Assembly: GCA_029237695.1 (NCBI GenBank)
Contig: CM055266.1
Coordinates: 109,943,370 to 110,007,369, forward strand
Length of the DNA stretch: 64,000 nucleotides
Direction: 5' to 3'
DNA from: Conchocele bisecta
Lineage: Eukaryota; Mollusca; Bivalvia; Lucinida; Thyasiridae
Of this stretch, positions 12,722-24,046 are shown one piece after another (the first letter of the stretch is position 1; the number at the start of each line of letters is the position of its first letter). A program made the position numbers and the translations under genes. The notes under the pieces are model-generated. The model ran no database searches, had not been told where the DNA came from, and was given only the letters and a program-made list of their open reading frames with translations.

Positions 12722-12895
12722 CTGTATTGGCTGTAGCGGCTCGTCCTCTTTATTGAGCATGTACAACATTGTGAGGATAATGGGCGCGATGACGAGGATG
12801 GCCATGGTCCAGCCCAGGACGTCCGCCCACACTGGGTACGTGTAGGCGCCGTACGTCGACCGCTCGTAGTCCACGAAGGTGAACACAAATATAAA
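12722..12895 (-). CDS. SLC6 transporter coding exon 14 (TM11-TM12)
   Basis: Residues 560-617. FIFVFTFVDYERSTYGAYTY, then WADVLGWTMAILVIAPIILT (TM12) and the charged tail LNKEDEPLQPIQ. Acceptor TATTTGCAG, donor GTACTG, phase 0-0. A family D palindrome lies 61 bp past the exon end in the following intron. Confidence 0.94.
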
Positions 12896-13342
12896 CTGCA
12901 AATAGAAACAATATTGAGCATAACTGTCAGCTACCAAAATGATATTCACATTGTAATTAACATTAATCGGACCGTTAAGTTTATAAACGATGTGTTATCT
13001 TCATATTGCATATGGCAACTCAAGCACATACCTAATCATCAGTTTAATATCTTTATTTTACAATTTCCTCCTAATTATACAAATATTACATTGCCCATCA
13101 TTTTATTCTCATATTCTAACATCAACATACGTGTGTATGTATTATTTTAATAACTGGTGGTAAACTGGAATCTATGCAAACTCCGTGGCTGAACGGGGGT
13201 GGGGGGGGGGGGGCTGCAACGCTGGAACCCCCCCCCCCTCTCTAGATCCGTCCCTGTGTGTGCATATGAGGTTAAACCACACAATGGCCGCATTGAAGCC
13301 ATTGCAACTGTAACCATCGGTGTGCATCAACGAATGCACATA

Positions 13343-13568
13343 TGTGGCTGTGACTGGAGAAATGGGGTTTATGGTATTTCTGACTACCAGTGTATCAAAT
13401 ATCATACTCATGTATCCTAATGAAATCTGTATTGTTTGTTCGAAGCATGACGGATGTTTCATTGATGAAATGGCGACCAGTGCAGATCCTGATCAGCCTA
13501 TGCGAATGCACAGGCTGATCTGGATCTACACTGGTCGTATGACCCATTTCTCCAGTCACAGTCACATA
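13343..13568. repeat. Foldback repeat family F (7 copies in window)
   Basis: Ends TGTGGCTGTGACTGGAGAAA and its inverse; centre CAGATCCTGATCAGCCT with inverse. Other copies: 36847-37070, 42925-43150, 50453-50658, 54764-54985, 58023-58258, 59861-60098. Several lie within about 20 bp of SLC6 exons, as here beside exon 13 and at 37070 beside exon 2. Confidence 0.75.
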
Positions 13569-13581
13569 TAGTCATACTTAC

Positions 13582-13682
13582 AGCAACAGCCACGGGACTA
13601 AGCCCATACCAGCATACTTTCCACCAGAATAATTGTTTGAAACCAAGCATTATTTCCAGATCATTCATAAATCTTGGCAATC
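13582..13682 (-). CDS. SLC6 transporter coding exon 13 (IL5, TM11 start)
   Basis: Residues 526-559. GLPRFMNDLEIMLGF (IL5) then WWKVCWYGLSPVAVA, matching the SLC6 W-C-W-x-x-x-SP motif before TM11. Acceptor TTTTTTCAG, donor GTAAGT, phase 0. A family X palindrome sits 26 bp upstream of the acceptor and a family F element 13 bp beyond the donor. Confidence 0.94.
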
Positions 13683-13707
13683 CTGAAAAAAGACGGGAAC
13701 CGAAAAT

Positions 13708-13852
13708 TGTCGTCTGCTGTTCATTCATAGTTTGTCTTTTCTCGCAATGAAAACATGGTTAGAATAATTTCCAATGGAAACGATTCTAAAGTTATATCAA
13801 ACTATGTTCATGAAGAGAAAAATGGAAAGCAGAATATATGCAACAGACGACA
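13708..13852. repeat. Foldback repeat family X upstream of SLC6 exon 13
   Basis: GTCGTCTGCTGTTCATTCAT with inverse AACAGACGAC; central GATTCTAAAGT. Confidence 0.7.
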
Positions 13853-14436
13853 AAATTTCATTCAGCATTTTAAGGATTAATAATGAATGCATGCACTCGT
13901 AAAGGAAACATAATAAGATGTGTACCATTCATGACTATATAGTTCTTAAAATAGTTATATGTATAGTATATAGATACATGTATTATGCTCATACCAGTTG
14001 GGAGCGGGGAATTGTGGTGGCGGGTAACTTAATTAAATATACATTAGTTCTCCAGTGGTAATCACATTCTAGAGTTTGGTAGAATGGGAGCAGCATTCCA
14101 TTGGCCGGGGATGTTTTTTCTGCCATCGTGTACAGAATGCTAAACCTCAACAGCAGGAAGCATGCATCATCCACATATTATATAATGGATCATCATGATA
14201 ATGGATACAGATGGGGTATGTGTGAGCAAATACAAATACATGTACCATTAATGTTGTTTAAAAGTATGCAATCCTAAACATGAAGATGTATGAAAACAGC
14301 CCTGTTCATGTTTCTTATGCATCCTTTTTATTGCTGGAACACCAATTGTGTTGATTAAAGAAGAAGAAGGCGAAGAAGAAGTAAACGTAGATGAAGACAA
14401 AAAATAATACGTAGACTCCTCCAATCTGTGTCTTAC

Positions 14437-14536
14437 CATAACAATAAGCAACTGCAATATTTTCGGCAAACCCTATTATGAGGAGCGTCCATCCACCCAC
14501 ATAGTTGTCCATCAGTTGTAATAGATACATTCCGCC
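14437..14536 (-). CDS. SLC6 transporter coding exon 12 (EL5, TM10)
   Basis: Residues 493-525 plus one base. GGMYLLQLMDNYVGGW then TLLIIGFAENIAVAYCYG, TM10 with its conserved acidic residue Glu517. Acceptor TTGTTGCAG, donor GTAAGA, phase 1. Confidence 0.95.
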
Positions 14537-14661
14537 CTGCAACAAGATGTTTACAATAATACATTTTGACATTATTGGAGGTTGTGTGTTTTTTAAATTA
14601 AAACTTCGCTTTGCTGGTAACCGGGGAATCTTTATTATTCTCATTGGACGTTAATGGATCT

Positions 14662-15312
14662 GTAGCCTATTTCACCAACATTGCAAAGTATACTTATCTA
14701 GCAAAGTATACTTTGAGGGAGACATTTTCAATTTAAGGATAACTTTATTAATTTTTATTATGCTGAATTTATTTCATTATCACAGCCATTTTGGCTGTGC
14801 TAATGTAATACATTCAGTATAATAATTCTGCATACTTTTAACCATCAAATATATGCAGTCGTTAGTTATATATTGAATATGCATTTTGGGAAAAATGAAT
14901 GATTACTCCCTCTAAATATATATTTTTGGGAAAATCACTTTTTATTTGGGAAAGCGTTCAGTGCGTTTGGTATTGAAGTCCAGTAGCCTATTTCATCAAA
15001 ATTGCAAAATATACTTATCTAGAAAAGTATACTTTGAGGGAGTAATCATTTATTTTTTCCCGAAATGCATTATTTCATATAGAACTAACGACTGCATATA
15101 TTTGATGATTAAAAGTATGCAGAATTATTATTATAATACTGAATTTATTACATTATCACAGCAAAAATGGCTGTGATAATGTAATAAATTCAGTATAATA
15201 AAAATTTATAAAATTATCCTAAAATTGAAAATGTCTCCCTCAAAGTACACTTTGCTAGATAAGTATACTTTGCTAGATAACTATACTTTGCAATGTTGAT
15301 GAAATCGGCTAC
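14662..15312. repeat. Two adjacent family C MITEs in SLC6 intron 11
   Basis: A truncated copy (14662-14925) followed by a full copy (14983-15312), both with central TTATCACAGCC hairpins. Situated between exons 12 and 11. Confidence 0.8.
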
Positions 15313-15442
15313 TGGAATATGGATGAACTGGGATAAAGGTCCACGTGATTGCATGAGCCAAATGGATAACATTGTATCGAGAAGCAATGCGAAACAATAC
15401 GTTGCAAGCTACGAAGTACATATCTTTATATTACATACTTAC

Positions 15443-15571
15443 ATTACATGTTAACGGCAGTCCCAGCAAGAAGAATATAGCACAGATGGCTCCGATGACC
15501 CACGTCTTGTGTTTCCGGAGGTCGGGCACCTGGTCCATGCATCCCGTTAGGACCGTCTCAACCATGGCAAA
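15443..15571 (-). CDS. SLC6 transporter coding exon 11 (TM8 end, TM9)
   Basis: Residues 450-492. FAMVETVLTGCMDQVPDLRK continues TM8 into IL4, then HKTWVIGAICAIFFLLGLPL forms TM9, ending TCN. Acceptor CTTGCAG, donor GTAAGT, phase 0-0. The tandem-array element at 15658 begins only about 90 bp from the acceptor. Confidence 0.95.
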
Positions 15572-15657
15572 CTGCAAGACGTCAATGTACAGTCAAACTT
15601 GTATAAAGCGACCACCCAAGGGAGACACCAAAATCGCCAAAAAAGTCTCTTAACACA

Positions 15658-17022
15658 ACAAGAGCTGTAGGAGAACAGCATAGCTCGACTACGAGCATTG
15701 TCGATGTACACATAGCTTGACAAACAAGGTGGCCGCGGCCTGCATAAAAACCTTAACCAAGGTTGACTAAAAACCTTAACCAAGGGAAATTAAGTAAGTA
15801 ATTCAAGGTTAAATGTAGGTCAATGTCAAATAAATATTACTAAATGTCAGGGGTTATTGATGTACATCACTTAGGAGATGAAGATTTGCAAGTATAGATG
15901 CTGTTGGCCCAGGAGTATTCCATATACCAGCTTGACTATAAACATTAACCAAGTTTGAGTACAAACCTTAACCAAGGGGAAATAAGTAAGTAATTCAATG
16001 TTAAATGTAGGTGAAGGTAAAATATAGGTCAGGGGTTATTGATGTACATCCCTATGAGAAAAAGTTATGGTGTCTGTATGCACAATAGTATTGCATGTAC
16101 AAGGAAATGTAGGTCAAGGTCAAATATAGATCAGGGGTTATTGATGTACATCACTAGGAGATGAAGTTATCCAAGTATGGTGGGTGTACAAGCTTGACTA
16201 AAAACCTGAACCAAGGTTGACTAAAAACCTTAACCAATGGGAATTAACTAAGTAATTCAAGAGGAAATGTAGGTCAAGGTCAAATATATATCAGGGGTTA
16301 TTGATGTACATCACTAGGAGATGAAGTTTTCCAAGTATGGTGGGTGTAGGGTCGCTTCTAAATCACAACCGGGATTCGTGTGGGCGGGGCCAATGCTGAT
16401 TTTATGCGTGACGTCACCGATCCTTGAGAATAGGGTTAGATTATGGGTTAGGGTTAGGGTTAGGGTTAGGAGGATAGTGCATAAAGAAAGAAAGCTTTTG
16501 AATATTCATAGACACGCCCATCAACGAATACCGTTGTTAAATAGAAGCGACCTGGGTGTAGGGCCAGTAGTATTCCATAGACAAGCTTGACTAAAAACCT
16601 TAACCAAGGGGAATTAACTAAGTAATTCAAGAGGAAATGTAGGTCAAGGTCAAATATAGATCAGGGGTTATTGATGTACATGCCTATGAGGAAAGGTTGT
16701 CGAAGTATGGTGTATGTATGCACAATAGTATTCCATGTACAAACTTGACTAAAAACCTTAACCAAGGTTGACTAAAAACCTTAACCAAGGGGAATTAACT
16801 AAGTAATTCAAGAGAAGAGGAAATGTAGGTCAATGTCAAATATAGATCAGGGGTTATTGATGTACATCACTAGGAGATGAAGTTGTCCAAGTATGGTGTG
16901 TGTAGGGCCAGTAGTATTGCATATACAAGCTGGACTAAAAACCTTAACCAAGGCGTGACGGTGACGCGCCGACGCCGGGGTGACAATATAAGCTCTAACT
17001 ATTCTTCGAATAGTCGAGCTAA
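15658..17022 (+). mobile_element. Tandem-array element, copy 2, with a nested MITE
   Basis: Same termini as the copy at 853-3216 (ACAAGAGCTGTAGGAG at the left; GACGCC run, hairpin and AGTCGAGCTAA at the right) but fewer and more irregular internal units. It is interrupted at 16350-16552 by a small inverted-repeat element. It lies in SLC6 intron 10, close to exon 11. Confidence 0.75.
16350..16552 (+). mobile_element. 203-bp MITE carrying telomere-type repeats, 9-bp target duplication
   Basis: Terminal inverted repeats GGTCGCTTCTA and TAGAAGCGACC are flanked by the 9-bp direct repeat TGGGTGTAG (16341-16349 and 16553-16561). Removing element plus one repeat restores the array unit found elsewhere. 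The interior holds about four TTAGGG/GGGTTA units (around 16433-16470). A 9-bp duplication is typical of Mutator-like elements and also seen in some Merlin-like ones; class not resolved. Confidence 0.85.
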
Positions 17023-18463
17023 AAACGAAAAAAATGGAAATTCGGGTACTGGTATGTCCGGTTATATGGTTTAATATTCGGAATCAGGAAATCGCGAATA
17101 TTAAATATTAACATAGAAATAAATACATTAGAATACAACATGTAATGTTTACTGTGCACTTTTCTGAATTATTCAGGCTTTATTTCATCAAAATTGATGA
17201 AAGAATTTGAATGTTATGGCGAAATACAATCGCCCAGCTGAAATCGCAAATAGGCATGATTTAATTCCCTTTAGTAATCACAACAGGCCTAGTTCTAGCG
17301 TAAACTATGGTTTCTATAGTTGAACTACCGCGAACGCAGACTGGTTGGACCAGAGTGACATCCAACATCTACTATTGTTCGACTAGCCAAAAGTCGCCTG
17401 TTCCTCCAGTTTCAAGATGGCGGTGAATAGGTAAAAAGTTCCAGAGAGCGGGAAATTTACATGGAAATTATCTACTAGACATGCGCAATGCATCTACTAT
17501 AGTTCAACTATAGTAAAAAAAACAGAACTTGCTCTAACGAAACAAGCGAATCAGAATGAGGTTTCATGTCAATAATCATAAACAATGCAACATTCACACT
17601 TTGGCAGCGACAGGGGATTTGTTTCCTTTGTTTGTCACACACTCGTGAGGCTAATTTCACCTGGAGAAAGTGACATCCTGTCAATTAATGGTCGTTTAAT
17701 ACAAACGACCATACACAATATTTGACCGCGTTAAAGAAAACTCGTTTAATACACTGTCATTATATTGGCCAAATGGTCGGTGGAAATTGAAAGTGGTCGC
17801 ATAAGACAAAATTCGTTTAATGCACATGGTCGCTTGTGCAAGACTGTATAAACAATTTACAATGTACAAACGTAATTTCATAATGACGACTACATGTACC
17901 ACTTACATCTGCATAAAACATATCAATTATAATTTAGCCGATTAAAATGTGTTTCGGTCGCATTCTTGTCTGGCCTTGTGTCCATATACTTTTCCAGTTC
18001 GTGCGATTGGGCTTCAGTTGTAATGAATGCTTAAATCTTTCTAATTGTTTTTTGCTTTCAAACTATATGCTTCGTTTGATCTTTGTGATATTGGTTTCCT
18101 TCAGATCCGCAGTCCGACAACCGTTGAGCACCGTGTCCGTTCGATGGTGTTGCGTAGATGAAGGATTTGTGCTTAAGTTTATACACTGGCTAGATATATT
18201 ATATGCAGGTGTCTTTTTATTATTGCAAGTGTCTATGTGCAAATTCTGTTACACATATCTATAGTGTATGTGCTCTATACATGTCCTATATTATATTTAC
18301 TATACGTACGTTGCTATTAGTATGCTACTTTGAAGCATTGTACCGCCCGCCATGTATATATATGTGGTGTTTATGCTTCGTGCAAATATGACACAAACGT
18401 GATCGCTTTAACATTTAACATATGTATAGGTCATACTGTTTTGGAATGATGCGCCATCTGTGT
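17023..18463. other. SLC6 intron 10, part without recognisable features
   Basis: Unique-looking AT-rich sequence. A short inverted motif TATAGTTGAACTA occurs near 17315 and 17500, and GTTTAATACAAACGACC-type motifs near 17692. No exon with splice sites and family similarity was found. Confidence 0.5.
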
Positions 18464-18686
18464 TAACCCTTTCAACACTCCATACCTCTATAGTGGCGAT
18501 TGCAAACAGTGTAAATTCAAATGAGCCGGCTCATGACGAGCCGTCTCATTAGGATCTGCGCTTCTTGCAAATAAGTTTCATAACTATAGAATCCTCCGTC
18601 ACTTGTTATATACTGACTAGTCTAAAAATCATTTTGTGTTGATTGGATTGGTCGGACATTGTAGTTAAGAATGGTTGAAAGAGTTA
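18464..18686. repeat. Foldback repeat family G beside SLC6 exon 10
   Basis: Inverted relative to the 11811 copy; ends 27 bp from the exon 10 donor. Confidence 0.75.
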
Positions 18687-18712
18687 CTACTATCTAGCTG
18701 TGTTAGTTTTAC

Positions 18713-18825
18713 CTGACTGTCGAGCCCGAGTGTGATCAGCATGAAGAAGAAGAGGAATGACCAGAAAGGCGGGCCGGGCAGGCTGGTGACCGCCTGGGGA
18801 TAGACGACAAACGCCAGGCCCGCTC
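18713..18825 (-). CDS. SLC6 transporter coding exon 10 (EL4, TM8 start)
   Basis: Residues 412-449. Begins [18 protein letters not shown] (EL4 re-entrant helix) and ends [13 protein letters not shown]; Asp447 and Ser448 of GLDSQ match Na2 ligands of the family. Acceptor CATGTAG, donor GTAAAA, phase 0. Confidence 0.95.
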
Positions 18826-18921
18826 CTACATGTGCAACACAACGTAGCCATGAATCAAAGTCAGAAGCGGCATACTTATAAAGGTTGGGTGATTAGTGTT
18901 TTTGAAATAAAAATTGTTATA

Positions 18922-19139
18922 CAGTGGAACCTCTCTAAACCGGACACCAAGAAAACATCCGTGATCTTATTGTTGATGAGTTTCTTTGATCATTTATCTC
19001 GGGTGATAATGGCTGTTCATGATCGCATATCACACAGCTATGGCTCAGAATGATCAAATACCTGATTTACTGTGAAACCTCTCTAACGCGGACACCCTGA
19101 GGACCTCCCAGGGTGTCCGAGTTAGATAGGTTTCACTGT
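18922..19139. repeat. MITE family E (mariner-like ends), copy 1
   Basis: CAGTGGAACCTCTCTAAACC at one end and GTTAGATAGGTTTCACTG at the other, TA flanks, GGACACC motifs internal. In SLC6 intron 9. Confidence 0.8.
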
Positions 19140-19299
19140 ATCATTGCGTGTGTTATCAATACAATTAGAATCAACGTGACATGACACTACTTATGCTTGT
19201 ATTGTTTATTGTTACATTGCTGCCGTTGTTTGGCACCATTCACATCCGTGTTCTTGAAAACGTACAGCGCGTGTTGTTTGATAATGTCTGTAGACAAAG

Positions 19300-20190
19300 C
19301 TCATTCCGGGGCTAAGCCAAAATCTACGTAATGCATCTGTCTCATGACGTTACTAGAACGCGCCATTACGTCTCCAGACCAGTTTACAACGGTCGCACTC
19401 ACAGGTGACTGAAAACATCGCATGTCAGTATCATTTTTAGTATAAGTGTAAGGTCAGCAACGTAGTAAAACATGTGTATATTTCAAACCCGTTAAAATGA
19501 CAGGAATCGGTAGGTTACTATAACAAGTTCCATGGAATATGTATAAACATACAACATCGACGGCCCCTGAAAATATTAATAATGTATACAGATAGGCAGA
19601 TATTTCGTAGTATGTTCAGTCTCCCAGGGAATTGTCCAGTCTTTATCTATAGTACATACGTAGATTAATATATCTAGAATGGAATGTGCACCATTCCAAC
19701 TTCGTAGTGCCGGATAATTGTGAATAAATCTGCGAATTAACATGTACTGTCGAAAACAGTTTTGCTGTAATTGTTACAGCAAAACTCGCGTGACGTGACG
19801 TCAATTACAAAAAGAGCAAATCGGAACGCGCTTCGCTGTACCAGGGGGCCATCGATTTCGACGACATTTTGTGGGGAAGATTATGTGGACAAATAGTGCT
19901 GTAAAACAGACACCAAGTACTGTGTAACCTGCTAAATGACACTGTGATGCTGAACGATGTCTCTTTACAAATATTCATCATGCAATGCTATGATAAGGTA
20001 GCAATTTATATCCGATTTTAACGGGTTTGAAAAAGGTGCGTGTTTCACAGCATTGCTTACCTTTTTATTTATATTAGAAACTAGATATTATCGTTGATTC
20101 TTTTTCTGGGACCTGTGGTCGCACTGAAACTTTGCAATTGATGCGGCTACATCACGCGACGTTACTGTGGCCCCGGAATATGTATGTGTA
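19300..20190. repeat. Possible large degenerate foldback
   Basis: TTCCGGGGC (19304) and GCCCCGGAA (20170) are inverted, as are TTTCAAACCCGTTAAAA (19486) and TTTTAACGGGTTTGAAA (20016). Between them a palindrome AAAACAGTTTTGCTGTAATT occurs. Otherwise no gene signal. Confidence 0.4.
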
Positions 20191-20822
20191 AATCAGCTGT
20201 TTAAATATGGCAGATTATCAAAGTACCGAAAGTACTGCATACAATGCTCAACTTGCATGATATTTCCGACGTAAATGTAAACAATAACGTTCGACCATCT
20301 CCTGCCGTGGGTAAACGTTTGCCGTGCCACGAGGGAACTGTTTGAACACCAAGGCCATAGTCGAACCTTATATTCCATTTAGTAGGACACGAGCATGTAT
20401 GTAACTAGACAATTATAGTTTGATATACGCGATTGGGATCATGTTCATTGACCGTGAGTAACAGTATCCCGGAATATGGCAAGAGTTCTTATATGAACGA
20501 ACTCTAAAACAGTTCGAATGTTGTACATAATGGAAACGTCTGCAAAACTAAATATTTCCAAGAACTTACTTAAATTTGTTAATTTTCAATTTGCTCCTGA
20601 CAGACGTTCTGCAGTCAACACTATATTGTTACTTTGACGTTACGTTATCACTAATGTTACGCGAAACATCATGGACAGAATGCACGTGCATATTGGTGTA
20701 CACTTTTGTTGGAATCGTGAAAACAATATAGAAAATAGGATTTAAAATCACTTAGTCAGATATAATTTATTTGACGTACAAGGAATAATCGACACCTTTG
20801 GATAATTTATCGTAGACATGAA

Positions 20823-20890
20823 CGTTTGAAAGTCCATCAATACTGGTTGAAGGCCTTCTGGCCTTCAACCATTTTTATTGGACTTTCAAA
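20823..20890. repeat. Short palindrome Z
   Basis: TTTGAAAGTCCATCAATACT with inverse; centre GAAGGCCTTCTGGCCTTC. In SLC6 intron 9, near exon 9. Confidence 0.65.
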
Positions 20891-20955
20891 AGTTTATACC
20901 ACGATTAATACTCCGAAAATCTGTTCGTGATTCCTCTAATTGTTGATGTACATAC

Positions 20956-21080
20956 CGTCCTGGGCGACCTTATCCACGGTGGTGGACTGTTGTCCCGCCA
21001 TGAATCCCAGGAAGGAGAAAATGACGAAACCGGCGAATATACACGTGAAGAAATCGCCCAGGCACACTATTATCGTATCC
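20956..21080 (-). CDS. SLC6 transporter coding exon 9 (TM7)
   Basis: Residues 370-411 plus one base. Starts KDTIIVCLGDFFTCIFAGF and continues VIFSFLGFMAGQQ. Aligned with GAT1 by the flanking IIVC and FAGFVIFS blocks, Asp379 replaces the conserved Asn (LeuT Asn286) and Cys383 replaces the chloride-coordinating Ser (GAT1 Ser331, LeuT Glu290). Acceptor TGTTTCAG, donor GTATGT. The exon start is copied into an adjoining tandem array. Confidence 0.95.
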
Positions 21081-21450
21081 CTGAAACATTGGTGAAGTAG
21101 GCGAATAGACACGTGACGATGAAACAATAATGAAGTAGGCGAATTGACACGTGAAAAAATCCCCAGACACACGATTATCGTATCTTTGAAACATTGGTGG
21201 AGTAGGAGAATATATACGTGAATATATCCATCAGGCAGTCTATTATCGTATCCCTGTAATATTGGTGAAGTAGGCGAAAAGACACGTGACGATGAAACAT
21301 TGATGAAGTAGGCGAATAGACACGTGAAGAAATCCCCCGGACACACGATTATCGTATCTCTGAAACATTAGTGAAGTAGGCGAATAGACAGGTGAAGAAA
21401 TCTCCGAGCCATATGTGTAGAGTACATCATCTCTCTGAAACATTGGTCAA
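21033..21450 (-). repeat. Long/short tandem array replicating the exon-9 junction
   Basis: Seven units start near 21033, 21101, 21139, 21206, 21274, 21312 and 21380. Their lengths are about 68, 38, 67, 68, 38, 68 and 70 bp, so the order is long-short-long, long-short-long, long. The first unit is the true 3' splice site plus the first ~48 nt of coding exon 9. Long copies repeat TTTCAG-like acceptors and the exon start with substitutions; short copies lack the middle. The copies lie in intron 8, upstream of the exon in transcript direction. Confidence 0.85.
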
Positions 21451-21710
21451 GTGTCATTGCAACATGGTACCAATTATATTTTCATTTGAAATTTGCATGG
21501 TTCATGGACAATAGCCGGGAAAAGTTTTCGCGCCATGGAAAAAGATATGTAAACATGTTTTAACGTGTTTCTACTGAAAGGAAGAGTTTGGAAATGCAAT
21601 AAATTGTCAAACTTACCTACAATGGAGTAAGTGTGTTTTTGAAAATAAAATATCCTGAAGTGATATACATGTAAATCAACCGCGAACTGTAATATGTTAC
21701 CCAACCACTG

Positions 21711-22370
21711 ACACTTATCAATATCACGCCGTAGAAAACGCGTCAAATCTTCACCATCTCATCATCGCGAAGAATCGATAAATAAAACACATAAAAGTGC
21801 AGCGAAAAGAGTTTCTCAAAGACTAAATCTCAGTGTTGAAATCGTCGAGCTCGACCAAGACGCGACGGTAAAGCGTGTAGAGACATCAGACAGTGATAGT
21901 GCCACTTGCTCAAATATGGCTGCGGCAAAATCAGTAACATTTTCCAAAGAGGATATTAAAGATGTCGTGGACGCATTAATGCGTGAATTCAAGGATGCGC
22001 TCGTCTTCGAACTAAAAACACAGTTTCTCCAGCTAGTGGATGTAGATACTTCAAAGTTGAAGGATGAGATTAAGGATCTGAAAAGTGAAAACGAACGTCT
22101 CCGCAAATCGTTGAAGTCGACAGATGCCACGCTTGACGAACTGGACCAATACGGGAGGCGGATGTGCCTCGAAATCTCCAATATCCCAGGCGACACAGGT
22201 AACTTTACTTAAAACTGTGAGGAGAAAATTATCCATGTAGCCCAAGCCCACCAGGTCGACCTGAGCCCAGCAGACATTGACAAGTGCCACAGACTAGGCC
22301 GCCCTAAGACGGGGCTATCATATAACCGACGCATAATCGTGAAATTGGCAATATCTCCTAATATGTAATT
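21711..22370 (+). mobile_element. LINE ORF1 fragment with coiled coil
   Basis: Open reading continues from about 21711 through the ATG at 21916 to a stop at 22210. It encodes a charged heptad-like coiled coil (DTSKLKDEIKDLKSENERLR) followed by LDELDQYGRRMCLEISNIP. That is the recognisable start of the RNA-binding domain of many LINE ORF1 proteins (E-L-E-Q-Y-x-R-R-x-x-L). After the stop, related codons continue (VDLSPADIDKCHRLGR, RRIIVKLAIS) to about 22370, where similarity ends. Position and orientation match the ORF2 copy 2.5 kb away, but a single origin is not shown. Confidence 0.75.
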
Positions 22371-23400
22371 GTCATAGTGTCCTCTTACTTCAGGCGGTCG
22401 CCCATATATGACAACTCCACATTACTGGTCAGGCAGATGGAGTGTGATGACCACCAATTATCTCGTTGTATTTAACACCAAAATGCACGTTTCTGAATTC
22501 ACAGTGAGTAATAATCGATTTAAGCACCAAAACAAAAAAATAAATAAAATGTCCCTCACGTGATTTCGAATTTCGACCATCAACGCGAGGGCTCTGCAAA
22601 TATGACAATGTAAAACGGAACCCACCTTAATCTATTAATCTCCATGTATATGTGGAGGTTGAGAACAGATGGGACAGGGAAATTATATATATTTTAATTC
22701 TAGACTCTACAAATATCACTGTGAATGTGATCATCATACACTGTTTGCATGGTCTATATTTCGTCTATTATATTTTATGTTTTTGGTGTGGATGCATGTG
22801 TCTCCGAGTGTGCGTATGTATCTTGAACAATCATGAGCTTATTTAAGGACTTCATTACTGAAATTGGTTTTCCCTACTCACTACAGATTGCGCATATTTC
22901 ATGTCTACACTGGTCTCTCCTCTGCAGATATAACAAATGCCAATTACCCATTGTAGTAAATTGTAGAGGGTAATTGTTAGATGCGACGCGCCATGTGAAT
23001 TGGTACCTTGTACGTCCTGAGTTTGCTATCAACTTGAACAAGCGCCATGTATTCTTTTATATTCTATGTTCCTTAGACTACCATCATTGACGCCATTGAT
23101 CATGTCAGATTACATAAACCCGGATTAGGGCATGCAGTTGCTAACTGAGAACAATAGTTTGATAATCATTGTTCATTGCTACTAAACTATCTATATATGT
23201 ATGCATGGTGAACATTTGATATAATGGAGGTGTAACTATACCGATACAACTATCATTTCAGCTCACATTCAATGATATGTACTAACGCATGTTCGTGTAT
23301 GTTATTGTCTCATTTTCACTTCTTTGTACACCCTATATGCCATTGTACATTGCCTACACGATGCTGAGCAGATAGCACGTGGTCGGATAATATGAACACG
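22371..23400. other. SLC6 intron 8, part without recognisable features
   Basis: Sequence between the LINE ORF1 fragment and the family A copy. Short open frames exist but none has splice sites, homology or repeats that support a gene. Confidence 0.5.
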
Positions 23401-23423
23401 CCTACATGTGTAAGTAACTCACC

Positions 23424-23665
23424 AGGGGCCCGTTTCACTAAACATCGTACGACTAAAATGTTCAGAAGTGAAAAATTATGACAGTCTGTACATTTCATAT
23501 TAACAATGTATTCTTGTAAACATTTATTGGATTTACATGTATTGAGCATAGGCTGCATATGCAGCCTATGCTCAATAAATGTAAATCCATAAATTGAAAT
23601 TTCCAGACGATCCTAAATTTGCACTTATGAACATTTTAGTCGTAAGAAGTTTAGTGAAACTTATA
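23424..23665. repeat. Palindromic MITE family A with 15-bp flanking duplication
   Basis: Flanked by TGTAAGTAACTCACC at 23409-23423 and 23666-23680. Other copies show no such duplication. Confidence 0.85.
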
Positions 23666-24046
23666 TGTAAGTAACTCACCTGGTCGCTAGATAATCAACT
23701 CATTGTATAGTCACACTAACAAAACGTAAGCTATAAATAGAAAGCGACGACTGTTGCACGGGTAAGTTTTGACTGTATACCTGTCGGTTTAGAAAGGAGA
23801 CCTTACTCGATTAGTACAACTCATTACCAGTCTGTGCAATGTCACAATCTGATCAGGGTATACGCTATCTAATATTCAGTAAATATACAATAATAACTTC
23901 ATTTATATCTAAAACATACATTTAAATATTATATCGAATATATAAGTATCGCTGCTCTGCCATATGTGCGGTCTCAGTGACAGGCCACAAGTATACATGT
24001 ACCAGTCGACAACCGACCGTGCGAAGCGCCTTACCTGTTCTTTGTT

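Noticed and set aside
16321..16590. Open frame with RVRVRVRV
   Set aside because: Translation of the TTAGGG tract of the nested MITE.
20936..21346. 136-codon minus-strand open frame taken as one exon
   Set aside because: Only 21080-20956 matches SLC6 TM7; the upstream part is the junction-copying array.
21816..22196. Minus-strand serine-rich open frame
   Set aside because: Antisense of the LINE ORF1 fragment; low-complexity Ser content mirrors the coiled-coil codons.
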